Assembly (NCBI RefSeq): GCF_003206645.1
Contig: NZ_PZJP01000008.1
Location: 557,999-621,998, forward strand
Length of the DNA: 64,000 nucleotides
Reading direction: 5' to 3'
From: Salinicola aestuarinus
Lineage (GTDB): Bacteria > Pseudomonadota > Gammaproteobacteria > Pseudomonadales > Halomonadaceae
Below are positions 35,891 through 46,115 of the stretch, piece by piece. A program made the position numbers and the translations under genes. Each line of letters begins with the position of its first letter. The first letter of the stretch is position 1. The notes beneath the pieces are model-generated. The model saw nothing but the letters and a program-made list of their open reading frames with translations. It had not been told where the DNA came from and ran no database searches.

Positions 35891-37219
35891 CTAGGGCACG
35901 AAATCCGGCGCGCTGGTCTCGCGATCGTCGGGGAGCGTCTTGCGCACGTCGGCGACCTGATCGGCGCTCACCGCATCGGCGTGATTGCCCCAGCCGCCGC
36001 GCACGAACGTCGCAAGCTCCGCGACCTCGGCATCAGAAAGCCGCCACGCGAAGTCCGGCATCGCCAGCGCTTCCGGCTTGGCCGGCGTCGACGGGAGCCG
36101 GGCGCCTTCCAGAATCACACGAAGCAGCCCCGTGGGATCGTCGGCGTTGACCAGCTCGTTACCCACCAGCGACGGAAACACCTTCGGCGCGCCCTCACCA
36201 CTGACGGTGTGGCAGGCGTTGCAGTTGTCGAGATAGAGCCTGGCACCCAGGGCCCCTTCGACATCGGCGGCCGCCAGCTTCTGCTCCGTCTGCGCCGGCG
36301 TGGTGTCGCTCGTCGCACTTTCGTCGTTGCGCTCTCGCGGCAGCGATTTCAGGTACGCGGCGATCGCCTGCAGATCGTCATCGGTCAGATGGGAGGTGCT
36401 GTTGGCCACCACCGAGGTCATCTCGCCGACCACCGCATCGTGGTCGTTACGCCCGGTGGCCAGATACTCGACGATGGCCGCCTGACTCCAGCCCTGAAGC
36501 CCCTCGTCGCCCTCACCGCCGCCGCGCAGATTGGGGGCCCACCAGCCATCCAGCGTTTCGCCGGCAAGAAACGCCTCGCCACTGTCGTCCTGCGCCTTCT
36601 CCTGAAAGAACAGTCCGCGAGGCGTATGGCAGCTGCCGCAGTGGCCAAGCCCCTGAACCAGATAGGCGCCCCGGGCAATCTGTGCGCCCTGCCCCTCGCG
36701 GGGTTGGAAGGCATCGGTATCGGCGAACAGCCAGTTCCAGAGACCGATGCCCCAGCGCTGGTTGAAGGGAAAGCCGAGATCGCTCTCCGCCGGCGTCTCG
36801 TTGACCGGGTCCACACCCTGCATGAAATAGGCGTAGAGCGCGTCGATGTCGTCGTCGCTGAGCTTGGCGTAGGCGGTATAGGGCATTGCCGGATAGAGGT
36901 TGGCGCCATCGGCACGCTCGCCTTCACGCAGGGCCGCGGCAAAGTCGTCCCGGCTGTAGTCGCCGATACCCGCGTCCGGGTCCGGCGTGATATTGGTCGA
37001 GACGATGGTGCCGAAGGGGCTGTCGATCTCCAGGCCCCCGGCAAACGGCTGACCGCCGGGCGCGGTGTGACACGCCACACAGTCGCCGGCACGGGCAAGG
37101 TAGGCGCCGCGCGCCACGTCACCCTGTGCGTCAGGACTGGCGGTCGCCGCCAGCGCCATTCCGGTCGTGGTCATTAGCCCCAGGCCCGCGAGCGCGATGA
37201 AACCGTGTCGATACAGCAT
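35891..37219 (-). CDS. Triheme cytochrome c subunit of a GMC dehydrogenase
   Basis: A 442-residue exported c-type cytochrome with three CXXCH sites: C47/C50/H51, C194/C197/H198 and C333/C336/H337. This is the layout of the cytochrome subunit of membrane-bound gluconate, sorbitol or alcohol dehydrogenases, which passes electrons to ubiquinone. The N-terminal signal peptide ends near MALAAT. TGAGGAG precedes the ATG. Third gene of the operon, 11 nt after the FAD subunit. Residues 296-315 form a polar linker before the last heme domain. Confidence 0.93.
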   Translation of the reverse strand: MLYRHGFIALAGLGLMTTTGMALAATASPDAQGDVARGAYLARAGDCVACHTAPGGQPFAGGLEIDSPFGTIVSTNITPDPDAGIGDYSRDDFAAALREGERADGANLYPAMPYTAYAKLSDDDIDALYAYFMQGVDPVNETPAESDLGFPFNQRWGIGLWNWLFADTDAFQPREGQGAQIARGAYLVQGLGHCGSCHTPRGLFFQEKAQDDSGEAFLAGETLDGWWAPNLRGGGEGDEGLQGWSQAAIVEYLATGRNDHDAVVGEMTSVVANSTSHLTDDDLQAIAAYLKSLPRERNDESATSDTTPAQTEQKLAAADVEGALGARLYLDNCNACHTVSGEGAPKVFPSLVGNELVNADDPTGLLRVILEGARLPSTPAKPEALAMPDFAWRLSDAEVAELATFVRGGWGNHADAVSADQVADVRKTLPDDRETSAPDFVP

Positions 37220-37230
37220 GATCGCTCTCC

Positions 37231-39003
37231 TCAGGCTTGAACCAGCGGTCCGGGGTTTTTCAGGTACTGCTCGCGAATCGCCTTGGCCGCCCAGTACGTC
37301 AGTGCGCCGACGAGTCCGGTGGGGTTGTACTGGAGATTCTGCGGAAAGGCACTGGCCCCCATGACGAAGACGTTATGGACGTCCCAGCTCTGTAGATAGC
37401 GATTGAGCACGCTGGTGCTGGGGTCGCTGCCCATGATGGCGCCGCCCACGTTGTGCGTCGTCTGGTAGGGGCGAACGTCGTAGTGGGAGTCGAAGTCCTT
37501 GAACGACAGTTTGTAGTCGTCCGGCGCCAGCGCGCGGGAGAGGGTATCGATCTTCTGCTTCATGAACTGCGTCATGCGCACGTCGTTGTCCTTCCAGTCG
37601 AAGGTCATGCGCATCAGGGGCCGGCCGTGGTCATCGGTATAGGTCGGGTCGAGATCGAGATAGCAGTCGCGGTAGGCCATGTTGCTGCCGTGCGAACCTA
37701 TGGTCATGGTATGGCCATAGGTCTGCTGCACCGCCTCTTTCCACTCGGCTCCCCATTGGGGGGCGCCGCCAGGCAGCGGCATATTGCGAATCGGCTGACC
37801 GTTGGTCATCGCGGCATTGAAGTAGGAGCCCCCGATGAAGCCCTCCCTGGCGAAATCGATCTGCTCGACCCCAAAGTCGTTGAGCGTTTCACCGTTGGCA
37901 CCGGCACCGATGAACGGGTTGAACGCCTTGTCCTGAAAGTAAAGCGTCGCCCCGCCATTCATCTGGTACGCGTAATTCTTGCCCACGACCCCGTCGCCAC
38001 TGATCGGGTTGTAGGGCTCGCCAATTCCCGAGAGCAGCAGCAGATGGACGTTGTGCAGCGAATAGGCGCCCATGATCACCAGATCCGCCGGCTGGAAGAC
38101 CTCATCGCCGTTCTCGTCGATGTAGGTGACCCCGGTGGCCGTCTTGCCGTCCTCCGCCAGTTCGACCTTCATCACCTCGCAGTTGGCGCGGTAGCTGAAG
38201 TTCTCCCGGCGCTTGAGCGCGCCCAGCACGCAGGTCTGCGGCGAGGACTTGGAGCCATTGAGACAGCCGTAGCGCTCACAGAAGCCACAGTAGTTGCAGG
38301 GCGCAAGCTGCATGCCGTAGGGGTTGGTATACGCCTCGGAGGCGTTGGCCGCTGGCAGCGGGAACGGATGGAGCCCCTGGGCCTTGGCGACATCGCGAAA
38401 CATCGAGTCGTTGAGCGTGCGCGCCATCGGCGGCATCGGGTACTCATCGGAACGCCAACCCTCGAAAGGGTTGCCGCCGGCTTGAATCTCACCGTTGAGA
38501 TTGCCCGCCTTGCCGGCGATGCCGGCGACCTTTTCGAAAAAGTCGAAATGCGGCTCGAGCTCATCGTAGGAAACGCCGAAGTCCTGGATCGTCATGTCGT
38601 CCGGGATGATGTCGGCGCCGAAGGTCTCCTCGACATAGCTCTTGAGGCGCAACTCCTGCGGCTGCGGCCGCCAGGTGTGGCCGTTCCAGTGAGTACCGGC
38701 ACCGCCCACGCCGTTGCCGGGCAGAAAGGAGCCGAGCGAACGATACGGCAGCGCGCTGTCACGCACCCCGTGGCGCACGGTCACGGTGCTCTTCGCCGGG
38801 CGCTGCATCAGCTGGTAACGCACACCGTAGGTGAGCTCGTCGGCCATTTTCGGATAGGCGAATTCGGGCACGGTGTCCTGGTCTGGACCTCGCTCGAGGG
38901 CCAATACGTTAAGGCCCTCCTCGGTCAGCTCCATGCCCATGATCGAGTTGGTCCAGCCCAGGCCAATCATGACCACGTCAACATGCGGTTGGGTCTTCGC
39001 CAT
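37231..39003 (-). CDS. GMC-family FAD dehydrogenase, gluconate 2-dehydrogenase-like
   Basis: Catalytic flavoprotein of a three-subunit periplasmic dehydrogenase, 590 residues. FAD-binding MIGLGWTNSIMGMEL near the start, a GNGVGGAGTHWNG loop and the C-terminal FPQNLQYNPTGLVGALTYWAA with the His/Asn pair region of GMC enzymes. Several cysteines cluster at CNYCGFCERYGC, as in this subfamily, where they form an Fe-S site. It has no signal of its own; such subunits travel with the Tat-signal small subunit. The ATG at 39003 follows GAGAGGA, two nt after the small-subunit stop. The sugar substrate (gluconate, 2-ketogluconate or a polyol) cannot be told from sequence. Confidence 0.9.
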   Translation of the reverse strand: MAKTQPHVDVVMIGLGWTNSIMGMELTEEGLNVLALERGPDQDTVPEFAYPKMADELTYGVRYQLMQRPAKSTVTVRHGVRDSALPYRSLGSFLPGNGVGGAGTHWNGHTWRPQPQELRLKSYVEETFGADIIPDDMTIQDFGVSYDELEPHFDFFEKVAGIAGKAGNLNGEIQAGGNPFEGWRSDEYPMPPMARTLNDSMFRDVAKAQGLHPFPLPAANASEAYTNPYGMQLAPCNYCGFCERYGCLNGSKSSPQTCVLGALKRRENFSYRANCEVMKVELAEDGKTATGVTYIDENGDEVFQPADLVIMGAYSLHNVHLLLLSGIGEPYNPISGDGVVGKNYAYQMNGGATLYFQDKAFNPFIGAGANGETLNDFGVEQIDFAREGFIGGSYFNAAMTNGQPIRNMPLPGGAPQWGAEWKEAVQQTYGHTMTIGSHGSNMAYRDCYLDLDPTYTDDHGRPLMRMTFDWKDNDVRMTQFMKQKIDTLSRALAPDDYKLSFKDFDSHYDVRPYQTTHNVGGAIMGSDPSTSVLNRYLQSWDVHNVFVMGASAFPQNLQYNPTGLVGALTYWAAKAIREQYLKNPGPLVQA

Positions 39004-39005
39004 GA

Positions 39006-39716
39006 TTATCCTCTCTCCCCGGTCAGACTGACGGGGCCTAGCGGGTAGGCCCTGTCGTGTTGATCCACCCACTCTCGGTACGCGGCACGCGCCCCAGGAA
39101 AACCGATGAATTTCCAGGCGGCCATGTGCTTGTTGCCGCCGTGAATCGGATCGGCGAAGTACCCTTCCTTGGTGTTCTGCAGAAGAAAGGCGAAAAACTG
39201 CGACGCCGAGACCTCGTCGAATTCGAGCGCCCCTTGCTCGAGCTGCGTCAGCACTCGGTCCTGCCCGGCGGCGTCGAGGCCGCGGAAATCCTCACCGAGG
39301 GCGTCCTGGCAATGACGACGCGTTGCCGCGATCCCCTTGCGGTAGACCTCGCGTGGCGTCAACGACGACTGATAGCCGAACAGCGGTGACGCGTCTTCAG
39401 TGAAGGGCCCCTTCATGTACCAGTCGGCGGCATGACCAAACTTGCCCTCCATCTGCTTGTCGATGAAGATCGGTACATTGGTCTCCAGCGCCCCGGGGCC
39501 TGCGCCGTCACTGGGAATCAGTCGATCACAGGCGGCCATCACGAACTGCCACTCCTCGGCGTCGAAGAATGTTGGCGTGTAGTCGGCGAGGTTGGGAGGG
39601 GGTTCGTCGGCGGCGGCGGTCAGGGATACACCGCTGCCCACCGTCACCGCCGGGATCATCATCAAAGACCCTTTGATGAAGTCACGGCGTGACGCATTCT
39701 CGAGCTTTGCGCTCAT
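39006..39716 (-). CDS. Small subunit (subunit 3) of the GMC dehydrogenase, Tat-exported
   Basis: A 236-residue protein with the twin-arginine signal SRRDFIKGSLMMIPAVTVG at residues 8-26, cleaved near AAADEP. The rest matches the gluconate_2-dh3 family: FFDAEEWQFVMAACDRLIPSD and ADWYMKGPF and FFAFLLQNTKEGYFADP segments. It chaperones and exports the FAD subunit through Tat. AAGGAG lies before the ATG. The frame extends to 39815 but the Tat start is clear. First gene of the operon; the 268 nt before it (39717-39984, shared with the ggt promoter) hold no gene and are relatively AT-rich. Confidence 0.9.
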   Translation of the reverse strand: MSAKLENASRRDFIKGSLMMIPAVTVGSGVSLTAAADEPPPNLADYTPTFFDAEEWQFVMAACDRLIPSDGAGPGALETNVPIFIDKQMEGKFGHAADWYMKGPFTEDASPLFGYQSSLTPREVYRKGIAATRRHCQDALGEDFRGLDAAGQDRVLTQLEQGALEFDEVSASQFFAFLLQNTKEGYFADPIHGGNKHMAAWKFIGFPGARAAYREWVDQHDRAYPLGPVSLTGERG

Positions 39717-40062
39717 GATTATCTCCTTCACGATCCGGGTGAAGCACAGCGTGGGCGCCCGCTCGAAGGCAGGCTTTGTTGTTGGCCGATGCGGGCGGGA
39801 ACTCGCGCCGGTCACGCCAGCGCCAAAAGACGTAGCTCGGCGTCATTGGTTTAGATGACTAGGACAAATTACCACGCACGCTTTTGATTAGCGCACCAAC
39901 TAAAGCCGTATTTACGTCGGGCGCCCAATGCGTTAATGAGGAAATTCAATTCCTTGGCAGTTATGGCATCGCTCGATCACGGGAATGACACACGCTGACG
40001 ACCTCCACGCGCTAGCATCGCGTCGCGTCGGCAACCCACGACAACTCCGCCAGAGGTCCGCC

Positions 40063-41844
40063 ATGTCACGTCGATCAGGCTCTTCCCGCCCCGCCAGGGT
40101 TCACCGGCGCTGCGTGCTTACCGCGCTCGGATCGACACTGATCGCGCTCGGTGCGCTGATCAGCCAACCCGCCAGTGCCCAGTCGGCGATTCTCGAGGGC
40201 GAGCGCTTTCATCCCGAAACCGGTGAGCACGGTATGGTCGCGACCAGCCACTATCTCGCGTCACAGATCGCCCACAACGTTCTCGCCGACGGCGGTAACG
40301 CCGTGGATGCGGCAGTCACGGCGGGGTTCGCGCTGGCGGTGACGCAACCCCGCTCGGGCAACATCGGCGGCGGTGGCTTCATGCTGGTCTCGGACGAGGA
40401 AAGCGGAGAGGTCGTCGCCATCGACTACCGCGAAAAAGCCCCTGCGGCGGCCTATGAGACGATGTTTCAGAACGACGCCGGCGAGGCGGTGAGCGAGCTT
40501 TCCCGTTTTACTCATAACGCCGCCGGCGTGCCCGGTACGGTCGCGGGTCTGGCGCTGGCGCTCGACGAGTACGGCACGCTGAGTCTGGCCGAAGCGCTGG
40601 CGCCAGCGATTCGGCTCGCCGAGGAGGGGTTCATCGTGCCGCCGCGGTTCGCCCAGGGGCTCGAAGCCTCCCGCGACCGGCTGGGGGCGTGGCCGTCGAG
40701 CCGTGCGGTGTTCTACAAGCCGGACGGCTCGACCTATCAAGCGGGGGAGCGCTTTCGCCAGCCGGACCTCGCCGCTACCTTGAAGCGCATCGCCGCCGAG
40801 GGCCCGCGAGAGTTCTACGAGGGTGAGACGGCGCAGCTGATCGCCGCGGAAATGGCCCGCCACGGCGGGTTGATGACGGCGGCGGACCTTGCCGAGTACG
40901 AACCGACGATTCGAGAGCCGGTTCACGGCCGCTATCGCGGGTTTGATGTCTACGCCATGAGCCCGCCCTCTTCCGGCGGCGCCCACATCGTGCAGATGCT
41001 CAATATCCTCGAGGGCTTCGATATCAACGCGATGGGCTTCAATTCGGCGCGCACGATCCACCTGATGAGCGAGGCGATGAAGCGCGCCTACGCCGACCGC
41101 GCCGAGTATCTCGGCGACACCGATTTCGTCGAGGTGCCGCTGGCGGAAATCACCTCACCCGCCTACGCCAACGAACGTCGCGCCGAGATCGATCTCGACC
41201 AGGCCACGCCCAGCGACGAGATCACCGCGGGCGACCCGAAGGCCGTCGATCTGCCCTACGAATCCAACGAAACCACCCACTTCTCCATCGCCGATGACAA
41301 CGGCCTTGCCGTCTCCAACACCTACACAATCAATTTCAGCTACGGCTCCGGCATCGTGGTCGACGGCGCCGGCTTTCTGCTCAACAACGAGATGGATGAC
41401 TTCTCCGCCAAGCCGGGCACGCCCAACGCCTACGGGCTGATCGGGGGCGAGGCGAACCGGATCGAACCCAACAAGCGCATGCTCTCCTCGATGACGCCAA
41501 CCATCGTCAAAAAGAATGGCAAAAACTTCCTGGTGACCGGCAGCCCCGGCGGGTCACGAATCATCACCACGACGCTGCAGGTGGTGATGAACGTGATCGA
41601 CCACGGCATGAACATTCAGAGCGCCGTCAGCGCGCCACGCATTCATGACCAGTGGCTGCCGGCGGAGATCCGTATCGAGGATGGGCTCAGTCCCGACACC
41701 ATTGCGCTGCTGGAAGCGATGGGGCATCGCATCAGCCTGCAGGACGCAATGGGCGCGGCGCAGTCGATTCTGATCGAGGAGGACGGCACTTTTACCGGCG
41801 GCGCCGATCCACGGCGCTCGACCTCCTCTGCGATGGGCCTGTAA
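40063..41844 (+). CDS. ggt: Gamma-glutamyltransferase
   Basis: Periplasmic Ntn-hydrolase that cleaves glutathione and transfers gamma-glutamyl groups. About 593 residues. The signal peptide ends near SAQS. The nucleophile threonine is in ESNETTHFSIAD, where autoprocessing makes the two subunits. Other family marks are QPRSGNIGGGGFMLV, SPPSSGGAHIVQML, and SSMTPTIV with GSPGGSRIITT. AGAGG precedes the ATG at 40063; the frame to 39985 lacks a ribosome-binding site. It converges with nothing; the next gene follows in the same direction. Confidence 0.95.
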   Translation: MSRRSGSSRPARVHRRCVLTALGSTLIALGALISQPASAQSAILEGERFHPETGEHGMVATSHYLASQIAHNVLADGGNAVDAAVTAGFALAVTQPRSGNIGGGGFMLVSDEESGEVVAIDYREKAPAAAYETMFQNDAGEAVSELSRFTHNAAGVPGTVAGLALALDEYGTLSLAEALAPAIRLAEEGFIVPPRFAQGLEASRDRLGAWPSSRAVFYKPDGSTYQAGERFRQPDLAATLKRIAAEGPREFYEGETAQLIAAEMARHGGLMTAADLAEYEPTIREPVHGRYRGFDVYAMSPPSSGGAHIVQMLNILEGFDINAMGFNSARTIHLMSEAMKRAYADRAEYLGDTDFVEVPLAEITSPAYANERRAEIDLDQATPSDEITAGDPKAVDLPYESNETTHFSIADDNGLAVSNTYTINFSYGSGIVVDGAGFLLNNEMDDFSAKPGTPNAYGLIGGEANRIEPNKRMLSSMTPTIVKKNGKNFLVTGSPGGSRIITTTLQVVMNVIDHGMNIQSAVSAPRIHDQWLPAEIRIEDGLSPDTIALLEAMGHRISLQDAMGAAQSILIEEDGTFTGGADPRRSTSSAMGL

Positions 41845-41901
41845 GCCGAATCGTCTCTCGCTCGCCGTTACCCGAGCGCCACGTTGCTAGTAGGAGCCGT
41901 C

Positions 41902-42888
41902 ATGTCCGCCGACTCGATTGTCCGCCAGAGCCTGTTCACACTCGCCGCAACCGCACTGGGGTTCCTACTGCTCACAAGTCGCGCCGAGGCGCAGGTCGTG
42001 CGGGCGCTCGACGTGACCAGCCACACATTGATCCATGAGCAGTTATCGGGGCGTGAAACGGACCACTTCCGGCTGAAGGGCCGTGAGGGCCAGACACTCT
42101 CGGTCGACCTAGAAGCCGACAACGGCGGTGCCTACTTCAACATTTGGCCAGAGGCGGCGGACACGGCACTGTTCGCCGGAATGCAGGAGGGCAATGTTGC
42201 CGATGTTCACCTACCGGCGGACGGGGACTACCGCATCGATGTCTTCCTGGTACGGGCGGCGGCGCGACGCGACGAGAAGGCGCGCTACAGCCTGGCCGTC
42301 GCGCTCGGCCCGCCGGATTTTGCCGATGGCCTGGCCGGCGGGCCGGATGCCTGGCGCGTGACGCTGGCTGACAGCGAGGGTCGTCTCAACGTCCGGCAGG
42401 GCCCGGGGCGTCGGTATCCCAGCGTTGGCGTGCTTGCCAACGGCGAGACGCTCGAGAACCAGGGTTGCCGCCTGAGCGGTGAGCAGCGCTGGTGCCTGAT
42501 CCGAGCGGCCAACACCGGGCAACGGGGCTGGGTCGCCGGCCACTACCTGTCGGAAGCGCCGCCCATTCAGCATCCGACGGCACCGCTGCCCGCTCGGGCC
42601 GACGGCAGCCGACCTTTCGATGCCATGGGCGAGCTCGATTGCCGGTTCGAGAGCGAGTGGGCCCGGTGTCCGTTTGGCGTGATTCGCGATGGCCCCGGCA
42701 ACGCCGGCGTCTGGATCACGCTGCCGAACGGCGAGACGCGCCACGTTCTGTTCGAGGACAGCACGGTCGTCGCCGTCAGCGGCGGCGAGCCAAGCGACTA
42801 TCAGGCGATGCAGAGCGACGATGACCACATCATTCGCCATGGCGATGAGCGCTACCGCATTCCGTTCGCGGTCGTCGACGGCGGCTGA
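41902..42888 (+). CDS. Secreted protein with SH3-like domain
   Basis: About 328 residues. A Sec signal peptide (LFTLAATALGFLLL, cleaved after RAEA) leads to a beta-rich domain (residues 30-130, pattern of a PPC-like domain with ETDHFRLKGREGQTL). Next comes a bacterial SH3-like repeat (RLNVRQGPGRRYPSVGVLANGE), then a C-terminal domain with DCRFESEWARCPFGVIR. ATG at 41902 has GGAG five nt upstream; a TTG start at 41884 is less likely. Its stop overlaps the MFS start (TGATG). Cell-wall or ligand binding is possible; no function is known to me. Confidence 0.75.
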   Translation: MSADSIVRQSLFTLAATALGFLLLTSRAEAQVVRALDVTSHTLIHEQLSGRETDHFRLKGREGQTLSVDLEADNGGAYFNIWPEAADTALFAGMQEGNVADVHLPADGDYRIDVFLVRAAARRDEKARYSLAVALGPPDFADGLAGGPDAWRVTLADSEGRLNVRQGPGRRYPSVGVLANGETLENQGCRLSGEQRWCLIRAANTGQRGWVAGHYLSEAPPIQHPTAPLPARADGSRPFDAMGELDCRFESEWARCPFGVIRDGPGNAGVWITLPNGETRHVLFEDSTVVAVSGGEPSDYQAMQSDDDHIIRHGDERYRIPFAVVDGG

Positions 42889-44099
42889 TGCCGATTCTGC
42901 TCATCGCCATCGCCGAGTGGTTCGCCACCGCGCTCTGGTTCACGCCCAACGCCGTCATCGGCGCGCTTCAGACCTCGCTCGGAATCACCCCGACGGATCT
43001 CGGCTGGCTCACCGGCGGCGTGCAGCTAGGCTTTCTCCTCGGCACGCTAACGCTCGCCTTGAGCGGTATCGCCGATCGCGTCCCGGCGAGCCGACTCTTT
43101 GCGCTCGCCTGCCTGATCGGCGCCGGCGCCAACGCCGCGCTGACGTTCGCCGATAGCCTCGTTGTCGCCACCCTCTGGCGGGTCGTCACCGGATGCTGTC
43201 TCGCCGGCATCTATCCCATCGGGATGAAGCTGATGGTTCGCTGGGTACCCGAAAGCACCGGGCTGGCCCTCTCCTGGCTGGTCGGCATGCTGGTGCTGGG
43301 CACGGCGATGCCGCATCTCCTCGCCGCGCTCGACTGGGGTGGCGACTACCGGTCGACGCTTTGGCTCGCCTCGCTGATGGCACTGGTCGCCGGCGGCGTG
43401 ATCCTGCGACTGGGCGAGCCATCGGCGAGTCCCATTGCCGCCCAGCCGGCGTCCAGCGACACCTCGACACCGAGCGAGAGGCCGCCATCACGCGCCGCCG
43501 GCTTTCGCCTGGGCGGGCTCGACGCCTTTCGCGTCCCTGCCTTCCGACGCGCGGCGGGGGCGTACTTTGGCCACATGTGGGAGCTCTACACGCTATGGGC
43601 GCTGCTGCCGCTGCTGCTGGCCCAGGCGATGCCTGCGCTCGGCACACGGGAAACGGCGCTGACTGCCTTCGCGCTGATCGCCGTGGGGGCGCCGGGATGC
43701 TGGATCGGCGGCTGGGCCAGCCAGCATCTCGGCAGTCAACGTATCGCCCGCATCGGGCTGGCCGGATCGGCGGGCTGCGCCGCGCTCTTCCCCTGGTTTG
43801 CCGAGGTTCTCGCGCCGGCGGCGCTGGTCGCCTGGATGGCCCTCTGGAGCCTGCTCGCGGTGATCGACTCGCCACACTTCTCGGCGCTGTCGGCGCGCGC
43901 CTGCCCACCCCCGCTGCTGGGTAGCGCGCTGACCCTGCAGAACGCCATCGGCTTCGGTGTCTCGGCGGTGTCGCTGGGCCTGCTCGTCCCCGCCCTGCCT
44001 GCGCTCGAGGCGCAGATCGCCTGGCTGCTGCTACCCGGCCCCCTCGTCGGGCTGTGGGCGCTGCGTCGGCGCGAGGCCGACGCTCATCGAAGCGCCTAG
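42888..44099 (+). CDS. MFS transporter
   Basis: A 403-residue major facilitator with twelve predicted hydrophobic spans. The loop between helices 2 and 3 has [11 protein letters not shown], a divergent form of the MFS GxxxDRxGRR motif, and the start [23 protein letters not shown] resembles the nitrate/nitrite-like or cyanate-type MFS group. A Pro/Ser-rich loop of about 40 residues divides the two halves. Substrate unknown. One-base overlap with the preceding gene implies coupling. Confidence 0.82.
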   Translation: MPILLIAIAEWFATALWFTPNAVIGALQTSLGITPTDLGWLTGGVQLGFLLGTLTLALSGIADRVPASRLFALACLIGAGANAALTFADSLVVATLWRVVTGCCLAGIYPIGMKLMVRWVPESTGLALSWLVGMLVLGTAMPHLLAALDWGGDYRSTLWLASLMALVAGGVILRLGEPSASPIAAQPASSDTSTPSERPPSRAAGFRLGGLDAFRVPAFRRAAGAYFGHMWELYTLWALLPLLLAQAMPALGTRETALTAFALIAVGAPGCWIGGWASQHLGSQRIARIGLAGSAGCAALFPWFAEVLAPAALVAWMALWSLLAVIDSPHFSALSARACPPPLLGSALTLQNAIGFGVSAVSLGLLVPALPALEAQIAWLLLPGPLVGLWALRRREADAHRSA

Positions 44100-44226
44100 C
44101 GCGGGTTGCCGACCTGGCCTGCGCTCTCAACATATTCTAAATGAGTATAAACAGCCGCATTGTCATTACTCTTTTGCTTATCTAGCCTTGCCAAGCAACG
44201 ACATAAATCGAGCAAGGGACATTGAC
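44100..44226 (+). promoter_or_regulatory. AT-rich promoter region of the sulfate transport operon
   Basis: 127 nt, clearly more AT-rich than its surroundings (atattctaaatgagtataaa and similar). TTGTCA at 44160-44165 is a fair -35 with a weak TAGCCT 17 nt on. By analogy to cys operons a CysB site is expected upstream, but its degenerate consensus cannot be assigned by eye. Confidence 0.35.
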
Positions 44227-45264
44227 ATGAACTGGGACACGAACTGGCGCGCCGCTTCTCGCCACGTCTTTCTGGCTACGGCACTTGGCGCCGCGGCGCT
44301 GTCGAGCTTGCCCGCCCAGGCTCAGGACGACGAGCCGCGGGAGCTGCTCAACGCCTCCTACGATATCGCTCGTGAACTCTTCGCCGCCGTCAATCCGAAG
44401 TTCATCGCCTGGTGGGAAGCGCAGCACGACGAAACCGTCGCCGTGAACCAGTCTCATGGCGGCTCCTCGACTCAGGCTCGCTCGATCATGCAGGGGCTGC
44501 GAGCCGACCTCGTGACCTTCAACCAGGTAACCGACGTGAACGTGCTGGCGGACGCCGGCCTCGTCGCCGAGGACTGGCAGGACCAGTATCCCAACAACGC
44601 GTCCCCCTACTACTCGACCACCGCCTTTCTGGTGCGCAAGGGCAACCCGAAGGAGATCGAGAACTGGGACGATCTCACTCGCGACGATGTCGCATTGATC
44701 TTTCCCAACCCCAAGACCTCGGGCAACGGCCGCTATACCTATCTCGCCGCCTGGGGTTACGCCGATCAGACCTTTGACGGCGACGAGGATCAGATCGAGT
44801 CCTACATGAAGCAGTTCCTCGGCAACGTCGAAGTGTTCGACACCGGCGGTCGCGGCGCGACGACGACCTTCGTCGAGCGCAATATCGGTGACGTGCTGAT
44901 CACCTTCGAATCCGAGGTCAACAACATCCGCCAGGAGTATGGCGAGGACGACTACGAAGTCGTGGTACCGCCGGTCAGCATCCTGGCCGAGTTCCCCGTC
45001 GCCGTGGTCGATGAGTACGCCGAACGTAACGGCAACGCCGACCTGGCCCACGGCTACCTTGACTATCTCTACACCCCGGAAGCACAGCAACTGCTCGCCG
45101 ACTTCAACTACCGCGTCAACGACGAGGAAGTCGCCGCCGAGAACAGCGACCGCTTCCCCGAAACCGAACTGCTGCGCGTGGAAGACGTCTTCGGCGGCTG
45201 GCCAGAGGCGATGGAGACGCACTTCGCCAGCGGCGGTGAACTGGATCAGCTCCAGCGCCGATGA
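44227..45264 (+). CDS. sbp: Sulfate ABC transporter substrate-binding protein
   Basis: Periplasmic sulfate or thiosulfate receptor of 345 residues. The signal peptide ends near PAQAQD. Family marks: [36 protein letters not shown] (sulfate loop), [16 protein letters not shown] and [20 protein letters not shown]. The ATG at 44227 is preceded by AAGGGA and begins a clear signal peptide; the open frame runs into the MFS gene upstream but is spurious there. First gene of sbp-cysT-cysW-cysA; its stop overlaps cysT by ATGA. Confidence 0.95.
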   Translation: MNWDTNWRAASRHVFLATALGAAALSSLPAQAQDDEPRELLNASYDIARELFAAVNPKFIAWWEAQHDETVAVNQSHGGSSTQARSIMQGLRADLVTFNQVTDVNVLADAGLVAEDWQDQYPNNASPYYSTTAFLVRKGNPKEIENWDDLTRDDVALIFPNPKTSGNGRYTYLAAWGYADQTFDGDEDQIESYMKQFLGNVEVFDTGGRGATTTFVERNIGDVLITFESEVNNIRQEYGEDDYEVVVPPVSILAEFPVAVVDEYAERNGNADLAHGYLDYLYTPEAQQLLADFNYRVNDEEVAAENSDRFPETELLRVEDVFGGWPEAMETHFASGGELDQLQRR

Positions 45265-46115
45265 TTGCGAAAATCCTGACTCGGGGGCATCAGCGCCGGG
45301 TATTGCCAGGCTTCGGCCTGTCGCTCGGCGTCTCGCTGACCTTCGTCTCGCTAGTCCTGCTGCTGCCCTTGACCAGTCTGGTCGGGCAGCTTTCGACGTT
45401 GAGCCTTTCGCAGTACGTGTTCCTGATCACCGATCCGCGCGTGATGGCAAGCTACGGCGTGACCCTGCTGGCGGCGGCGGTGGCGGCGCTCTTCAACGCC
45501 GTCTTCGGCCTGTTGATGGCGTGGGTACTGGTGCGCTACGAGTTTCCGGGTAAGCGGCTGGTGGATGCGCTGATGGATCTGCCGTTCGCGCTGCCCACCG
45601 CGGTCGCCGGCGTGACACTTGCCACGCTCTACTCCAGCAGTGGCTGGATGGGTGGGCTATTGGCCCCCCTGGGCATCGACATCGCCTACACCTGGGTCGG
45701 CATCGCGCTCGCCATGGCGTTCACTTCGATCCCCTTCGTCGTGAGAACGGTGCAACCGGTGCTGGAGGATCTACCGGCAGAGGTCGACGAGGCCGCGGTG
45801 ACGCTCGGTGCCGCGGATGGCCATGCCTTTCGGCGGGTGCTGCTGCCCTATCTCTGGCCGGCGCTGGTGACCGGTACCGGCCTCGCCTTCGTGCGCTCGC
45901 TGGGTGAATTCGGCGCGGTGATCTTCATCGCCGGGGGCAAGCCCTACGAAACCGAAATCACCTCGCTGATGATCTTCGTCAAGCTGCAGGAGTACGACTA
46001 CGCCGGGGCATCCGCGGTCGCTTCCATCGTGCTGGCCACCTCACTGATGCTGCTGCTGATCATCAATCTATGGCAGGGGCGCTTCATCAAACGACTGCAC
46101 GGAGGGCGCCCCTGA
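45261..46115 (+). CDS. cysT: Sulfate ABC transporter permease CysT
   Basis: Inner-membrane permease subunit, 284 residues, six spans. The conserved cytoplasmic loop for the ATPase is [13 protein letters not shown]: here [21 protein letters not shown]. Also [16 protein letters not shown] and [14 protein letters not shown]. Pairs with CysW to form the channel. ATGA overlap with sbp; the stop overlaps the cysW start as TGATG. Confidence 0.96.
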   Translation: MIAKILTRGHQRRVLPGFGLSLGVSLTFVSLVLLLPLTSLVGQLSTLSLSQYVFLITDPRVMASYGVTLLAAAVAALFNAVFGLLMAWVLVRYEFPGKRLVDALMDLPFALPTAVAGVTLATLYSSSGWMGGLLAPLGIDIAYTWVGIALAMAFTSIPFVVRTVQPVLEDLPAEVDEAAVTLGAADGHAFRRVLLPYLWPALVTGTGLAFVRSLGEFGAVIFIAGGKPYETEITSLMIFVKLQEYDYAGASAVASIVLATSLMLLLIINLWQGRFIKRLHGGRP

